From positions 11,632-75,631 of the forward strand of contig DFGA01000012.1 of assembly GCA_002371615.1 (NCBI GenBank): DNA of 64,000 nt. The letters are read 5' to 3'. Below the pieces are notes generated by a model. It was not told where the DNA came from. It saw only the letters and a program-made list of their open reading frames with translations, and made no database searches. Numbering within the stretch: position 1 is the first letter of the stretch; each line of letters opens with the position of its first letter. A program made the translations under genes and the position numbers. Positions 1 to 9,369 of the stretch are shown here, piece by piece. Source of the stretch: Lachnospiraceae bacterium UBA3762 (lineage in GTDB: Bacteria > Bacillota > Clostridia > Lachnospirales > Lachnospiraceae).

Positions 1-1008
1 AAACAGAACGTATTCATCGTTTTTGAGCGGAAGTACCCTGTTTTCATTCTTTAGAAGGACTATACATTCGTTGGCTAAGTCTCTTGCGTATACATGATCC
101 TTGTCCTTATTCCAGACAGCTTCATCATTATGGTTATCTGCAGCTTTAAATACAAAGCTTAAAACTCTTTCAACACAACGGTCGAGATCTGCCTCATCAA
201 GTTCCCCTGAGTTTACTGCCGAAATCACAAGTTCGTCATATGTTCCCTGCGAACCGGGCATTTCAAGGTCAAGACCTGCTGCAATGCCTTTGACACGATC
301 TCTTACAGCGCCCCAGTCACTTACAGTCATTCCCTCAAATCCCCATTCGTCTCTTAATATCTCTGTGAGTATCCTGCGGTTTTCGGACATCTGTACACCG
401 TTTACCATATTGTAGGCGCACATTACCGTCCAGGGCTGCGACTCTTTGACTGCTATTTCAAAACCTTTAAGGTATATCTCGCGAAGTGTTCTCTCATCTA
501 TTCTTGAATCGTAGCTGTTACGCCTGAATTCCTGATTGTTTGCGCAGAAATGCTTAAGCGAAGTCCCGACGCCTTTGGACTGGACGCCGTTTATGTACGA
601 TGCCGCTATTTTACCGGCAAGGAAAGGGTCTTCCGAATAATACTCAAAATTTCTTCCGCAAAGAGGTGACCTTTTGATATTGATCCCAGGCCCGAGAAGT
701 GCCGCAATGTTCTCTGCCTGACATTCTTCCCCCAGTGTTTCACCTACGTTTCGTACAATATCGGTATCAAATGTTGCCGCAAGACTGACTCCCGCCGGAA
801 AGCACACTGACTTGATACTGTTGTTGATTCCGGGATTGTCTGCCTCAAGATCCTGTTTGCGGAGCCCGTTAGGTCCATCGCAGACCATAACGGCAGGGAT
901 TCCCAAACGCTCTATCTCCTGTGTATGCCAGTAATCCGAACCCGAGCAAAGACTGACCTTTTCCTCGAGAGTAAGCTTTTTGACCAGTGATTTTATCCTT
1001 GAATCCAT
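1..1008 (-). CDS. Glycoside hydrolase family 3 beta-glucosidase, N-terminal part (cut by window edge)
   Basis: The reading frame is open to the window edge, so only the first 336 residues are seen. They form the GH3 TIM-barrel domain: MVCDGPNGLR near 41-50, GPGINIKRSPLCGRNFEYYS at 107-126, the substrate-binding KHF at 152-154, and the nucleophile motif MTVSDWGA with Asp231. The start of the second domain follows (CIVLLKNENRVLPL near 315-328). No signal peptide is visible, so a cytoplasmic beta-glucosidase or beta-xylosidase acting on imported oligosaccharides is likely. The start ATG at 1008 has GAGAGGTG just upstream. Substrate specificity cannot be read from this portion. Confidence 0.93.
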   Translation of the reverse strand, partial: MDSRIKSLVKKLTLEEKVSLCSGSDYWHTQEIERLGIPAVMVCDGPNGLRKQDLEADNPGINNSIKSVCFPAGVSLAATFDTDIVRNVGETLGEECQAENIAALLGPGINIKRSPLCGRNFEYYSEDPFLAGKIAASYINGVQSKGVGTSLKHFCANNQEFRRNSYDSRIDERTLREIYLKGFEIAVKESQPWTVMCAYNMVNGVQMSENRRILTEILRDEWGFEGMTVSDWGAVRDRVKGIAAGLDLEMPGSQGTYDELVISAVNSGELDEADLDRCVERVLSFVFKAADNHNDEAVWNKDKDHVYARDLANECIVLLKNENRVLPLKNDEYVLF

Positions 1009-1103
1009 ATGCACCTCTCTTAAGTGGTTATTCACATAAACGTACCGCTTATTATTTTATCATAACAGCCACCTGTTTACCACCGGATCAGGCGGCAAAG
1101 CAC

Positions 1104-1135
1104 AAAAAAGCTCCCGGTCTTATGACCGGAAGCTT
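1104..1135 (-). terminator. Rho-independent terminator after the DUF805 gene
   Basis: On the minus strand an 11-bp stem (arms 1109-1119 and 1124-1134, one mismatch, four-base loop) is followed by a run of T. It lies just past the stop of the DUF805 gene and before the beta-glucosidase start, so the two genes are probably transcribed separately. Confidence 0.85.
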
Positions 1136-1153
1136 CAAATTCTCTATTAAGGT

Positions 1154-1513
1154 TTACATACCCTTAGGGTTAGGACCGTACTGATTGTCACCGGGCTGAG
1201 AATCCATGCACTCCCATATAAGAATAACGATACCTCCTATACAGGTAAGCTCCAGAAGAAGCCACCAGCCGCTTTTGCCTACATCATGAAGTCTTCTCAC
1301 ATGTGCGCCAAGGGTGGGGAGCAGCAGTCCCAAAGAAACAATACCGGATATAACGGCAACAATATTTGACTGTGTTGCCTGGTATATACCTGACAATACA
1401 CTCGATAAAATACAGTAGCACAGAATATACCACCAGAACTCACTTCTTCTGGCTCTTCCGCTGAAATCAACATACTTGCTTAAAACGGTCTTAACTGACT
1501 CAATCATTGACAT
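1154..1513 (-). CDS. DUF805 family membrane protein
   Basis: The 119-residue product has the DUF805 hallmarks: ARRSEFWW near residues 21-28, RRLHDVGKSGWW near 73-84 and a C-terminal GDNQYGPNP. Three to four hydrophobic segments lie between about 27 and 102. Family members are small inner-membrane proteins of unknown biochemical role. The start has a good ribosome binding site (AGGAGG, then nine bases). It stands alone, with a terminator downstream and about 150 bases of AT-rich sequence upstream. Confidence 0.92.
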   Translation of the reverse strand: MSMIESVKTVLSKYVDFSGRARRSEFWWYILCYCILSSVLSGIYQATQSNIVAVISGIVSLGLLLPTLGAHVRRLHDVGKSGWWLLLELTCIGGIVILIWECMDSQPGDNQYGPNPKGM

Positions 1514-1668
1514 AATAACATCCTCCTATCCTGTCTTCCCTCATGATATGCCGCCAAATACACTGTTGCAACACTACGACATATTGTATTTTACCATAAA
1601 CCATATAATACTTCCATATATAATTTGAAACACTGCAGTAGTGACAGCCCTGCGCTCATGCTGTCATT

Positions 1669-3897
1669 TTAAGCATCTGCGTTTTCTATCATAACAGGCT
1701 TGCGTTTATAGAAAAACTGCAGAGCAATCGATGACGGATCTCCATAATATGCGTCGGCTGCGGCATATTTTTTGTTATCGCACCTTTTTACATCTTCTCT
1801 GTATTCGCCGATCTGAAGACTTTCAAATCTGTCTTTTGCCCTCAGAAAATCATCCGCAACATTTTTATCAAGTAATCCCATGTATTCCCTGATACCCTGT
1901 GTTACCCACAAAACCCTGATCTTACCGGCGTTCTCCGAGAACAGGTCTAGCGTTCTGTTTATCTTTTCTATCGCCTTGTTCCCGTTCTCCGCAAGGAAGC
2001 TTATCGTTGTATAGTAAAGTACAGTTTTCTTTCCGTTTACTTTCTCAATAAATGCGCCGTCTTCATCCGTATCTTCTTCGAAGTATATATTTTCCGGGCA
2101 GACAACGATCCTGTTGTTCAGAACATCTATTACTGTATCGTCATCCGTATTGGCAAATTCCGTGATCTTCTCTGTGTATGTTTTCTTAAGTGTCTCGGAC
2201 GGAAGCACTATCCTGTCGGCATTTATGACACCGGGCATACAAACATAATGATCCATGTTAACATACTCACGGCCATCCTCTTTGGTAAAATCCGCTGTCA
2301 CAAAAAACGGGATATATATAAGTTCATCCGTGTACTGTCTGATATTTGATGAATAAAACTCCGGAGGAATCGTCATTACTTTATTCCATTCATCGAAGGG
2401 ATTCTGAACAACGATCTTTGCGGGATGCATTTCGGCAAGGTTAATGCTCCTGTAATCTTCGGCATTAATGTCCTCGGGATATGCTCCGATGTCAAACACT
2501 TCATCCGCCGGGGCACCATCCCATCCCTTGTAATAATACGGAATCGGGACAACATGCACTTTATACTTTTTGTCATCCTTATAGTGCCGGTAAAGCTTCT
2601 CCATGTACTTCCAATGCTTTGCAGCAAAAGGCACAAAGACCACATCACGCCTTTTTCTGATATCATCTTCAACGCTGTCCGAAAGCCGGCAAATACAGTC
2701 TTTGATGCTATCCGATAGTTCTTCTCCCTCACCTGTACGAAATGCCAGCTCGCACAATTCTTCAAGAACGGTTACCGTAACGTAACCTTCCCCATATACC
2801 GATTCTATATAAGTTCCGAATTCGATTGCCGCCTGCTGCAGTTCGGCCGCTTTTTCCGTATCTCCGGCCTTCATTGCACCTGCAATTTCAGTGATGGTTT
2901 CCGTATACCCGGCCGATTTTTCCTTTATACCCAAAGCCTTCCGTGGACGGTTAACTATATCTCCTGCTGTCGCCTTATAAGCAGGAGGCTCAAAATCAAG
3001 GGATGCAAGAAGCTGCTCGTGCTGACCGTAGAAGAACGGGTAATCATGACCTGAAGCTGCTTTATGTATTATCATATAATTGCCGAACTTCATGCGCATG
3101 ACCGCGTCATAGCACAGCGGAACCGAAATTGTTGTATCCATGTATGGAATATTAACCGTCTGTCTGTAATATTCTTTCGGTATATATTTTTCATTTCCGT
3201 ACATCCCGTACGGCATCATCTGAACGAGCGCATCACTGTCCTCATCCGGTATTGATGCAAAAAGTTCTTCGGCAATTCCGTACATTCTGACTCTTAAATC
3301 TTCTCCGCGAAGCCGCCTGTCAATCCTTCTTCCGGAATAGCTTTCGCATTGTCTCAGAAGTTCTTCCGCTTCACGCCCCTTCTTGTCCCCGTCCGCTATG
3401 TTGTCGGCAACGGTAATGACAAACTCCGCCTTTTTGGCCTTAAGTTTCTCACGCCTGCGATCACGGCAAACGTTATCAAGCACAAACAGATCCAGTCCCG
3501 CTATATACGGAAAAGAATGAAATCTTCTCAAGTGATCTTCTTCAAAACATATTCTGGGCTTGCCGACTATCCTGGCTACAAAGAAATGATGTCCCGGATG
3601 ATTTTTAAAAGTCATTACCTTAAATCCTTTGGGAAGCTCGTCTTCGGCATACCGCAAGAATCTCTCATAATCCTTGCGCCTCATTGAAATATCAAGGTCA
3701 TCATCCCATGGGATGTACCCGCTATGGCGAATCGCAGCAAGAAGTGTTCCCCAATCCGCAAAATAAGGGATATTATGCCTCCTGCAGATAATGTCCGTTT
3801 CATTAAGGACATCCATCTGCGCACCCCATGCAAGTTTTAGCATGGACGGAACATAAAATCCCTCTACAACTTCATCTTCATAAAATTCCGGCTTCAT
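1669..3897 (-). CDS. LicD family protein with a large unassigned C-terminal domain
   Basis: The first 300 residues match the LicD nucleotidyltransferase-like fold: FADWGTLLAAIRHSGYIPWD followed by DDLDISMRRKDYERFL, with the Asp pair that binds metal. LicD proteins transfer phosphocholine or similar phospho-substituents to surface glycans. The second half (about residues 400-740) is a separate domain beginning VVFVPFAAKHWKYMEKLYRH; it looks faintly like the N-terminal half of CDP-glycerol glycerophosphotransferases, but I cannot assign it firmly. No membrane segment is seen. ATG 3897 shares one base with the stop of the upstream HD-GYP gene (TGATG), so translation is coupled; a TTG three bases upstream is an alternative start. 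A role in cell-surface polymer decoration is inferred. Confidence 0.8.
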   Translation of the reverse strand: MKPEFYEDEVVEGFYVPSMLKLAWGAQMDVLNETDIICRRHNIPYFADWGTLLAAIRHSGYIPWDDDLDISMRRKDYERFLRYAEDELPKGFKVMTFKNHPGHHFFVARIVGKPRICFEEDHLRRFHSFPYIAGLDLFVLDNVCRDRRREKLKAKKAEFVITVADNIADGDKKGREAEELLRQCESYSGRRIDRRLRGEDLRVRMYGIAEELFASIPDEDSDALVQMMPYGMYGNEKYIPKEYYRQTVNIPYMDTTISVPLCYDAVMRMKFGNYMIIHKAASGHDYPFFYGQHEQLLASLDFEPPAYKATAGDIVNRPRKALGIKEKSAGYTETITEIAGAMKAGDTEKAAELQQAAIEFGTYIESVYGEGYVTVTVLEELCELAFRTGEGEELSDSIKDCICRLSDSVEDDIRKRRDVVFVPFAAKHWKYMEKLYRHYKDDKKYKVHVVPIPYYYKGWDGAPADEVFDIGAYPEDINAEDYRSINLAEMHPAKIVVQNPFDEWNKVMTIPPEFYSSNIRQYTDELIYIPFFVTADFTKEDGREYVNMDHYVCMPGVINADRIVLPSETLKKTYTEKITEFANTDDDTVIDVLNNRIVVCPENIYFEEDTDEDGAFIEKVNGKKTVLYYTTISFLAENGNKAIEKINRTLDLFSENAGKIRVLWVTQGIREYMGLLDKNVADDFLRAKDRFESLQIGEYREDVKRCDNKKYAAADAYYGDPSSIALQFFYKRKPVMIENADA

Positions 3898-4991
3898 CAA
3901 ACAAACGTCTCTATATACAGTTCATGTTCCCTTGAAAGATCTATGAACTTGTCCCCACACCTAAGCATAGGTCTGGAATACTGATTTCTGTTCATAAATA
4001 TCACATCGCCTTCCATTCCGTTGTTCAGGCGTACTCTGTTATTCATATACGTTGTTGCAATATGTTCAAGAAATGTCAGGATATAATGTCCGTCATATTT
4101 CTGAAGACCCTCTGATTCAAAAATACCGATAACCTTGAACGGGCAAAGAGGTCCCCTGTATACTCTGGCTGCAGTCATGGCATCATATACATCCGCAATG
4201 GAAACGATTTTGGCATACTGGTTTATCTTATCTGCCGTAAGTCCGAGCGGATAGCCGGAGCCATCGCATCTTTCATGGTGCATAAGCGCACACTGCTTAA
4301 CATTATCATCTATATTCTTGTCTTTCAAAATGTTATATCCCTGCAAAGGGTGTGTCTTTATGATGTTGTATTCGGCAGGAGAAAGCTTGTCGGGTTTTCT
4401 GATGATATTATCCGGTATCTTTAATTTTCCGATATCATGAAGCAGACCGCCAAGTGTTATGATATCAATATCCGCCGGGGACATTCCGAGCCATTTTCCG
4501 AAAACATTACATATAAGAGCTACATTCATGGAATGCATATACGTAAGGTCGTCGTACTGACGCATATTGTGAAGCATATCAAATACCGACAGTCCGGTCA
4601 TATCTTCCGCTATCAGACCGGTTATACCGTCTATCAGCTCACGGCTGTCGATCTCGCCCCCGGATTCTGCTATATCCTTGAGCTTTACTTTGAAGTTTTC
4701 GGTGTTTTCCAGAAACGACTGCTCAAATTTCTTGAACTGTTTGCTGTTTTTGACTTTAACGGAATATGCGGTATCTTCATCAACTCCGGATTCCGCTGCT
4801 GATGGTACATCTTCCTCTCCGTCTTCCTCATCCGCAATACGAACGGCCAATACGGAATAGAATTCAAGACGGGTAATCATTTTATCGTCAAGAACCGATC
4901 CCTTAGGAACAATCATCTGATTGTTATATGAAAATACATCCTCCGCCGTTTTCATTCCCGGATGAAGGTCGGATATCCGTACTCTTTTCAC
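3897..4991 (-). CDS. HD-GYP domain cyclic-di-GMP phosphodiesterase
   Basis: The 364-residue protein has an N-terminal DUF3391-like stretch (about 1-60), an acidic linker and an HD-GYP domain (about 140-310). The catalytic elements are present: HDIGK at 185-189, then HHERCDGSGYP at 238-248 carrying the GYP signature. Such enzymes hydrolyse c-di-GMP to GMP. The start is GTG 4991 with AAGGAG seven bases upstream. The gene is coupled to the downstream LicD gene, hinting that c-di-GMP turnover and surface glycan decoration are co-regulated. No membrane or receiver domain is present. Confidence 0.92.
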   Translation of the reverse strand: MKRVRISDLHPGMKTAEDVFSYNNQMIVPKGSVLDDKMITRLEFYSVLAVRIADEEDGEEDVPSAAESGVDEDTAYSVKVKNSKQFKKFEQSFLENTENFKVKLKDIAESGGEIDSRELIDGITGLIAEDMTGLSVFDMLHNMRQYDDLTYMHSMNVALICNVFGKWLGMSPADIDIITLGGLLHDIGKLKIPDNIIRKPDKLSPAEYNIIKTHPLQGYNILKDKNIDDNVKQCALMHHERCDGSGYPLGLTADKINQYAKIVSIADVYDAMTAARVYRGPLCPFKVIGIFESEGLQKYDGHYILTFLEHIATTYMNNRVRLNNGMEGDVIFMNRNQYSRPMLRCGDKFIDLSREHELYIETFV

Positions 4992-5056
4992 AGAAATACT
5001 CCTTATTATACTCTACAGTTGGATTTAATTATAAGAAATAACCATGTAGTATGTCA

Positions 5057-5086
5057 ATTAAGAAAAGGCCGGCTCAGCCGACCTTT
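5057..5086 (-). terminator. Terminator of murA with the stop codon in its loop
   Basis: The minus-strand transcript folds into a 10-bp stem (arms 5077-5086 and 5064-5073, one U-G pair) followed by CTTTTCTT. The three-base loop is the TGA stop codon of murA, so the last codons of the gene form the 5' arm. Confidence 0.85.
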
Positions 5087-6366
5087 AATTTGAACTTTTG
5101 AATATCTCTTTCGGTTTCGACTTTCTCTATAAATGCACCCAGTGCAGTCAGCTTTTCTGGGAAATCCTCATATCCACGTTCGATATACTTGATATCATCT
5201 ATTACGGAAATTCCGTCGGCCACAAGCGCTGCCAGTACAAGAGCCGCTCCGGCACGAAGATCCGGAGCCGATATACTTGCACCGGTAAACGAGTCGACTC
5301 CCTCTATTATCGCTGTGTTTCCCTCTACCTTAATGTTGGCGCCCATTCTTTGCAACTCTCCTACATATTTGAACCTGTTTTCAAATATACTTTCGGTCAC
5401 TATACTTGTCCCTTCGGACAAAGCAAGAGTCGTTGCTATCTGCGGCTGCATATCAGTTGGAAAACCTGGATACGGCAGCGTCTTCACATGCGTATTTGAT
5501 AATCTTCTCGGAGCTGCAACTCTCAGGCAGTCATCAAACTCTTCGATCTCACAGCCAATCTCAATCAGTTTTGCACTTATAGATTCCAAATGCTTGGGGA
5601 TAACATTTTTGATCATAACATCCCCTTTTGTTATAGCCGCTGCAAACATAAATGTTCCGGCTTCTATCTGGTCCGGAATGATCGAGTATGTAGTCCCGTG
5701 AAGTCTTTCAACACCTTTGATCCTGATTACATCGGTACCGGCACCCTTTATGCTCGCACCCATACTGTTTAGGAAGTTTGCAACATCAACAACATGTGGC
5801 TCTTTGGCCGCATTTTCTATTATCGTCTTACCTGTTGCAAGTGTTGCGGCAAGCATAATGTTAATAGTCGCACCGACCGTAACGACATCCATATAGATAT
5901 GACTTCCGCTCAGGTTTTCGGACTTGGCCGATATCATACCTCTTGAAACTTCAACCTTCGCTCCGAGAGCCCTGAATCCTTTCAGATGCTGGTCAATAGG
6001 ACGGCTTCCTATATTGCATCCGCCGGGAAGAGCCACTTCGGCAGTCTTAAATCTTCCCAATAAAGAACCGAGCATATAATACGAAGCCCTGATCTTCTTG
6101 ATATATCCGTCGTCAATCGTAAAATCCGAAATATTAGCTGCATTTACCCTGACTGTATGACGATCCAGACGTTCAACAACCGTGCCTATACTTTCCATAG
6201 CCTGTATAAGCACCGCGGTATCACGAACATCCGGCAGATTTTCAATTATAACCGGCTCGGTTGTCATTACTGAAGCCGCCAGAATACCTAATGCGGCATT
6301 TTTGGCTCCTCCTATCTCAACCTCACCAACCAAAGGACTTCCGCCCTTTATTATATACTGCTCCAA
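5074..6366 (-). CDS. murA: UDP-N-acetylglucosamine 1-carboxyvinyltransferase
   Basis: The 430-residue protein is full length for MurA. It adds enolpyruvate from PEP to UDP-GlcNAc, the first committed step of peptidoglycan synthesis, in the cytoplasm. Key residues are visible: Lys22-Asn23 in GGAKNAAL, Arg93 in IRASYYMLGSLLGRF, and the active-site Cys117 in LPGGCNIG, which is the fosfomycin target. The C-terminal half has the second inside-out barrel (YPGFPTDMQPQ). The start is TTG 6366 with GAGGTG six bases upstream. The gene follows the M23 endopeptidase gene and ends in its own terminator. Confidence 0.97.
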   Translation of the reverse strand: MEQYIIKGGSPLVGEVEIGGAKNAALGILAASVMTTEPVIIENLPDVRDTAVLIQAMESIGTVVERLDRHTVRVNAANISDFTIDDGYIKKIRASYYMLGSLLGRFKTAEVALPGGCNIGSRPIDQHLKGFRALGAKVEVSRGMISAKSENLSGSHIYMDVVTVGATINIMLAATLATGKTIIENAAKEPHVVDVANFLNSMGASIKGAGTDVIRIKGVERLHGTTYSIIPDQIEAGTFMFAAAITKGDVMIKNVIPKHLESISAKLIEIGCEIEEFDDCLRVAAPRRLSNTHVKTLPYPGFPTDMQPQIATTLALSEGTSIVTESIFENRFKYVGELQRMGANIKVEGNTAIIEGVDSFTGASISAPDLRAGAALVLAALVADGISVIDDIKYIERGYEDFPEKLTALGAFIEKVETERDIQKFKLKVG

Positions 6367-6457
6367 TTTTCACACCTCAAAACGTATTATAGTCCCCCGA
6401 AATTTCCGTTTCAATACCAAAGCGTTTTTTTGGAGAATGTGACAAATTATACAAAAA

Positions 6458-8035
6458 TCACTTTAAATAATTGAGCGGATTTACTTGTGAACCTCCTATG
6501 AGCACTTCAAAATGAAGATGTGGTCCAGTCGATACACCGGTATTTCCGCTCAAAGCAATCTTCTGCCCCTGTGACACGGTCTGACCCGCCTTAACAAGAA
6601 CCTTGCTGAGATGTCCGTACCTTGTACTTACCCCGTCAGGGTGCTGGATATATACACAATATCCGTATCCGCTTCCCCACCCGGCACGTGTCACCGTACC
6701 ACCACGGGAAGCCATGACTGCTGTACCTATAGGAACCGCAAGGTCAATTCCTTTGTGGAATGTACTTGCGCCTCTCTTCGGCGCCCTCCTTCTTCCAAAT
6801 CCCGAAGACAGTCTTCCCCAAACCGGATAAACGTATGTGGGTGGCGTCTTGGTGCCGCGCTTGACTATTTTTGCTACAGCCTTTGATGTGATATTCTCAT
6901 ATAATATGTCGGTACTAACCAGCTCGGCATTTCTGTATGTAATATCGGCAACGACTTTTCTGTATCCCGTAACAGGCTGCTGAACAACCTCGGTCTGGTT
7001 TGTATACCAGTCATCAATGTCTATGTATTCAACCTCGGCATCATAGTTTTCTTCGTAATATCTTCTCTCCGTCCTTACTACCGACAGCTCCGGTTCGGGC
7101 GAGAAAATAGTTATCTCATCACCCACCCTGAGAGTCGCGTTTTCATTCGGGATGCTTTCGTTATTCAGCTTTATTATGTCCTCTATAGACATATCATTCT
7201 TCTGGGCGATGGCTCCGAGCGTATCTCCCGAGACAACTTCGTATTTCTTGTTCTTTTCACTCGTTTTGGTTACAGCTTCTATCGCATCCTCCAAAGTACT
7301 GATTTTATCGGCATCAACATACGCCTGCACAACTTCCACATTTTCGTCAAAATCAATATTCCTGACTCCGAACTCGAAGGAGTTTTCCATTTTCTGAGTA
7401 AAAGCTGCATCATATATCTCCTCCATTTTCAGGAGTGCGCCGCCTATCGGAAATACAACCGGTTTGTCGATCGTCTGAGTCTTCTGCTCCGATACCTTTT
7501 CTATTTTGGTAGTCATTACATTAAGTTCCCGGGAATTATCGGTAACGAGCCAGACCTTCCACTCGGAATCGGGATCGTATTCGGCCTTTGACGCGTTAAG
7601 CAGGGCAATAACATCGTCAATACTCTTAAGATTGACCGTAAAATCATTGATCTTGACTTCAAACGCGGGCTGCTTGGTCTTCATGACGCTTTCGGACAGA
7701 ACATTGTATATATTGTTAACGATCGTCTGTCTGTCATCAACCTGACCGACAACATCCGTTGATCCGGACAAAACCACTTCGGAGCCGGCAAGTACCAGGT
7801 TATCACTTTCCGATGCGATCCTTCTTCTGGCTTCAAGTATCATTCCGTCAACCTCGGATGAATCTTTAACGGTTCCGACCTGGGTCCCGTTTATGAACAC
7901 ACTTACCTTATTGCTCCCGGTCTCTTCCATTTTCTGTATTCCGGGAACACACACAAAAATTAGCAATGCTGTTCCCAGCATTGCTAAATAATGTGAATAT
8001 TTAATAATGTTAACGTATTTGGTAAAAAAACTCAT
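6458..8035 (-). CDS. Membrane-anchored LysM-G5-M23 peptidoglycan endopeptidase
   Basis: The protein has 525 residues. An N-terminal membrane anchor (about 16-32) is followed by a long extracellular region, a LysM domain (264-311, YEVVSGDTLGAIA), a G5 domain (about 314-394) and a C-terminal peptidase M23 domain (about 405-520). The zinc ligands of lysostaphin-type endopeptidases are present: His427 and Asp431 in FHKGID, and HLH at 506-508. It probably cuts peptide cross-links in peptidoglycan outside the cell, with LysM and G5 binding wall glycan. It lies 8 bases after the tail-anchored protein gene and before murA. ATG 8035 has only a weak ribosome binding site, so coupling to the gene upstream is likely. 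Confidence 0.94.
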   Translation of the reverse strand: MSFFTKYVNIIKYSHYLAMLGTALLIFVCVPGIQKMEETGSNKVSVFINGTQVGTVKDSSEVDGMILEARRRIASESDNLVLAGSEVVLSGSTDVVGQVDDRQTIVNNIYNVLSESVMKTKQPAFEVKINDFTVNLKSIDDVIALLNASKAEYDPDSEWKVWLVTDNSRELNVMTTKIEKVSEQKTQTIDKPVVFPIGGALLKMEEIYDAAFTQKMENSFEFGVRNIDFDENVEVVQAYVDADKISTLEDAIEAVTKTSEKNKKYEVVSGDTLGAIAQKNDMSIEDIIKLNNESIPNENATLRVGDEITIFSPEPELSVVRTERRYYEENYDAEVEYIDIDDWYTNQTEVVQQPVTGYRKVVADITYRNAELVSTDILYENITSKAVAKIVKRGTKTPPTYVYPVWGRLSSGFGRRRAPKRGASTFHKGIDLAVPIGTAVMASRGGTVTRAGWGSGYGYCVYIQHPDGVSTRYGHLSKVLVKAGQTVSQGQKIALSGNTGVSTGPHLHFEVLIGGSQVNPLNYLK

Positions 8036-8043
8036 ATATCGGA

Positions 8044-9021
8044 TCAGAACGAAAGAATGCCCAAAATGCTACAAACCTGAATAGCAAGACTTACAATGCT
8101 AAGGAGCAAAGTAACAAGTACCATAATCCTCAACCCGGCAACCGACTTCTCAAGTCCCTTGCTTGTTTCACTGTTTTGCTCTGTAAGAGCCGACTGGACG
8201 TTTCTGTAGCATTTTACACATTCTTTGTGCACATGCTCTTCAAGTTCTTTGTAATAATTAGCTGCTGCATCGGCCGAAAGCGGAACAACCTTCTCATTTT
8301 CATCTTCTTCAGCCGAATTCTTTGCGAATCCGTTAAGAACATCCTGACGGATCATATTAAGGATTGCCCTGTTATCGCCTACGGCACCGATTATCTCATC
8401 CTTCTCAGCAGAAAAATCAACGGTCAGATCCTGCATCGGAGATGCAGACTTTGTCGCTATCTCTCTTTTCAAACCTTCGGACGAGGACAAAAGCTCTCCG
8501 ATTGAATTCTTGATCTCGTTAATCGCCTCCGAATTGGAACGAAGCGAGTTAACGTTTCTCTCGAGCATCTCGCCGGTCTCGTTAAGTGATTCGGCATTTT
8601 GCCCGACGATCCTCTCGATCCTTGCAAGTGTTTCGGTATTCTGCTCGTCAACTACAATAGGCGCTGCCGTCTGCGCAGGTGCCGGTGCAACCGGAGCAGC
8701 AGGTGCTGAAGATGAAACCGCATCATTCAGACTGTGTGAAAGCGCATCTATGATCGCTCTTTCAGACTCCATACGGTCTGCTTTGGCTTCATCAAAAAAA
8801 TCCGCAATAACATCAAGCTGTTCACGATTGGATTTCGCTACAGCCTCACTGACCGTTTCACTTATTGTTTCCTGGGATAGTCCGTCCCCCATTCCTCTTC
8901 TGGGAGCCCTTTCAAATCTGTCATTTTCGTAACGGTCATCTGACGGCATGCGATCATACCCGGTGCCTCTCATTCCAGATCTGTCATACCTTCCGCTTAA
9001 TCTTTCTCTGAATCCGTCCAT
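8044..9021 (-). CDS. Tail-anchored, coiled-coil-like protein of unknown function
   Basis: The start chosen is ATG 9021, with GGGAGG six bases upstream; an in-frame ATG at 9039 lies upstream of that site. The 325-residue product begins with a charged Arg/Asp/Gly-rich segment, continues with an Ala/Pro-rich linker (near 105-125), then a long helical, probably coiled-coil stretch rich in Glu, Asn and Ser, and ends with one hydrophobic helix of about 22 residues (IMVLVTLLLSIVSLAIQVCS). That layout suggests a cytoplasmic coiled coil anchored by its C-terminus. I do not recognise the family. Its position ahead of a wall endopeptidase and murA suggests an envelope or division-related role, which is an inference only. 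Confidence 0.75.
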   Translation of the reverse strand: MDGFRERLSGRYDRSGMRGTGYDRMPSDDRYENDRFERAPRRGMGDGLSQETISETVSEAVAKSNREQLDVIADFFDEAKADRMESERAIIDALSHSLNDAVSSSAPAAPVAPAPAQTAAPIVVDEQNTETLARIERIVGQNAESLNETGEMLERNVNSLRSNSEAINEIKNSIGELLSSSEGLKREIATKSASPMQDLTVDFSAEKDEIIGAVGDNRAILNMIRQDVLNGFAKNSAEEDENEKVVPLSADAAANYYKELEEHVHKECVKCYRNVQSALTEQNSETSKGLEKSVAGLRIMVLVTLLLSIVSLAIQVCSILGILSF

Positions 9022-9054
9022 CTCAACCTCCCAAAACACTGTAAAATATAATAA

Positions 9055-9083
9055 ATTGTACCATTATTCATATCAAAACACAA
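9055..9083 (-). promoter_or_regulatory. Promoter of the tail-anchored protein gene
   Basis: On the minus strand TTGTGT (9083-9078) is followed, 17 bases on, by TACAAT (9060-9055), preceded by TGG in extended -10 position. Transcription would begin near 9048, giving a leader of about 27 bases before ATG 9021. Confidence 0.6.
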
Positions 9084-9278
9084 CCTGCGCATGACAATAT
9101 TTCAGAAAAATAATTGTGCAATTTTCATAATAATATGGTTTGATTTTTTATCTGCTTTGGAAACATTTACTATATATTCATATCTTGTTCATATTTTATT
9201 CATATCTGAATGATATATTTTTTATATCTCCATTGGAGAACATTCTCCAAACAACCAGATGTATTTTTTCATAATATT

Positions 9279-9305
9279 GGCCAGGTGACTCTCATCCACC
9301 TGGCC
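9279..9305 (-). terminator. Hairpin downstream of the alarmone synthetase gene, possible terminator
   Basis: Perfect 9-bp arms (GGCCAGGTG at 9279-9287, CACCTGGCC at 9297-9305) with a 9-base loop. On the minus strand the stem is followed by AATATTATGAAAAAATA, not a T-run, so termination is unproven. Confidence 0.45.
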
Positions 9306-9369
9306 ACTCCTCATTTAATAAGGTGTGTCGCGCATTCAAATCCTGCTTCGCAGGATAGGCGCTCCACGT

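Noticed and set aside
5005..5010. TATAAT just before the HD-GYP gene
   Set aside because: It abuts the AAGGAG ribosome binding site, which would then not be transcribed; no -35 element was seen.
5189..5701. Plus-strand open frame of 170 residues within murA
   Set aside because: Antisense shadow of a conserved gene, no family resemblance, no initiation signal.
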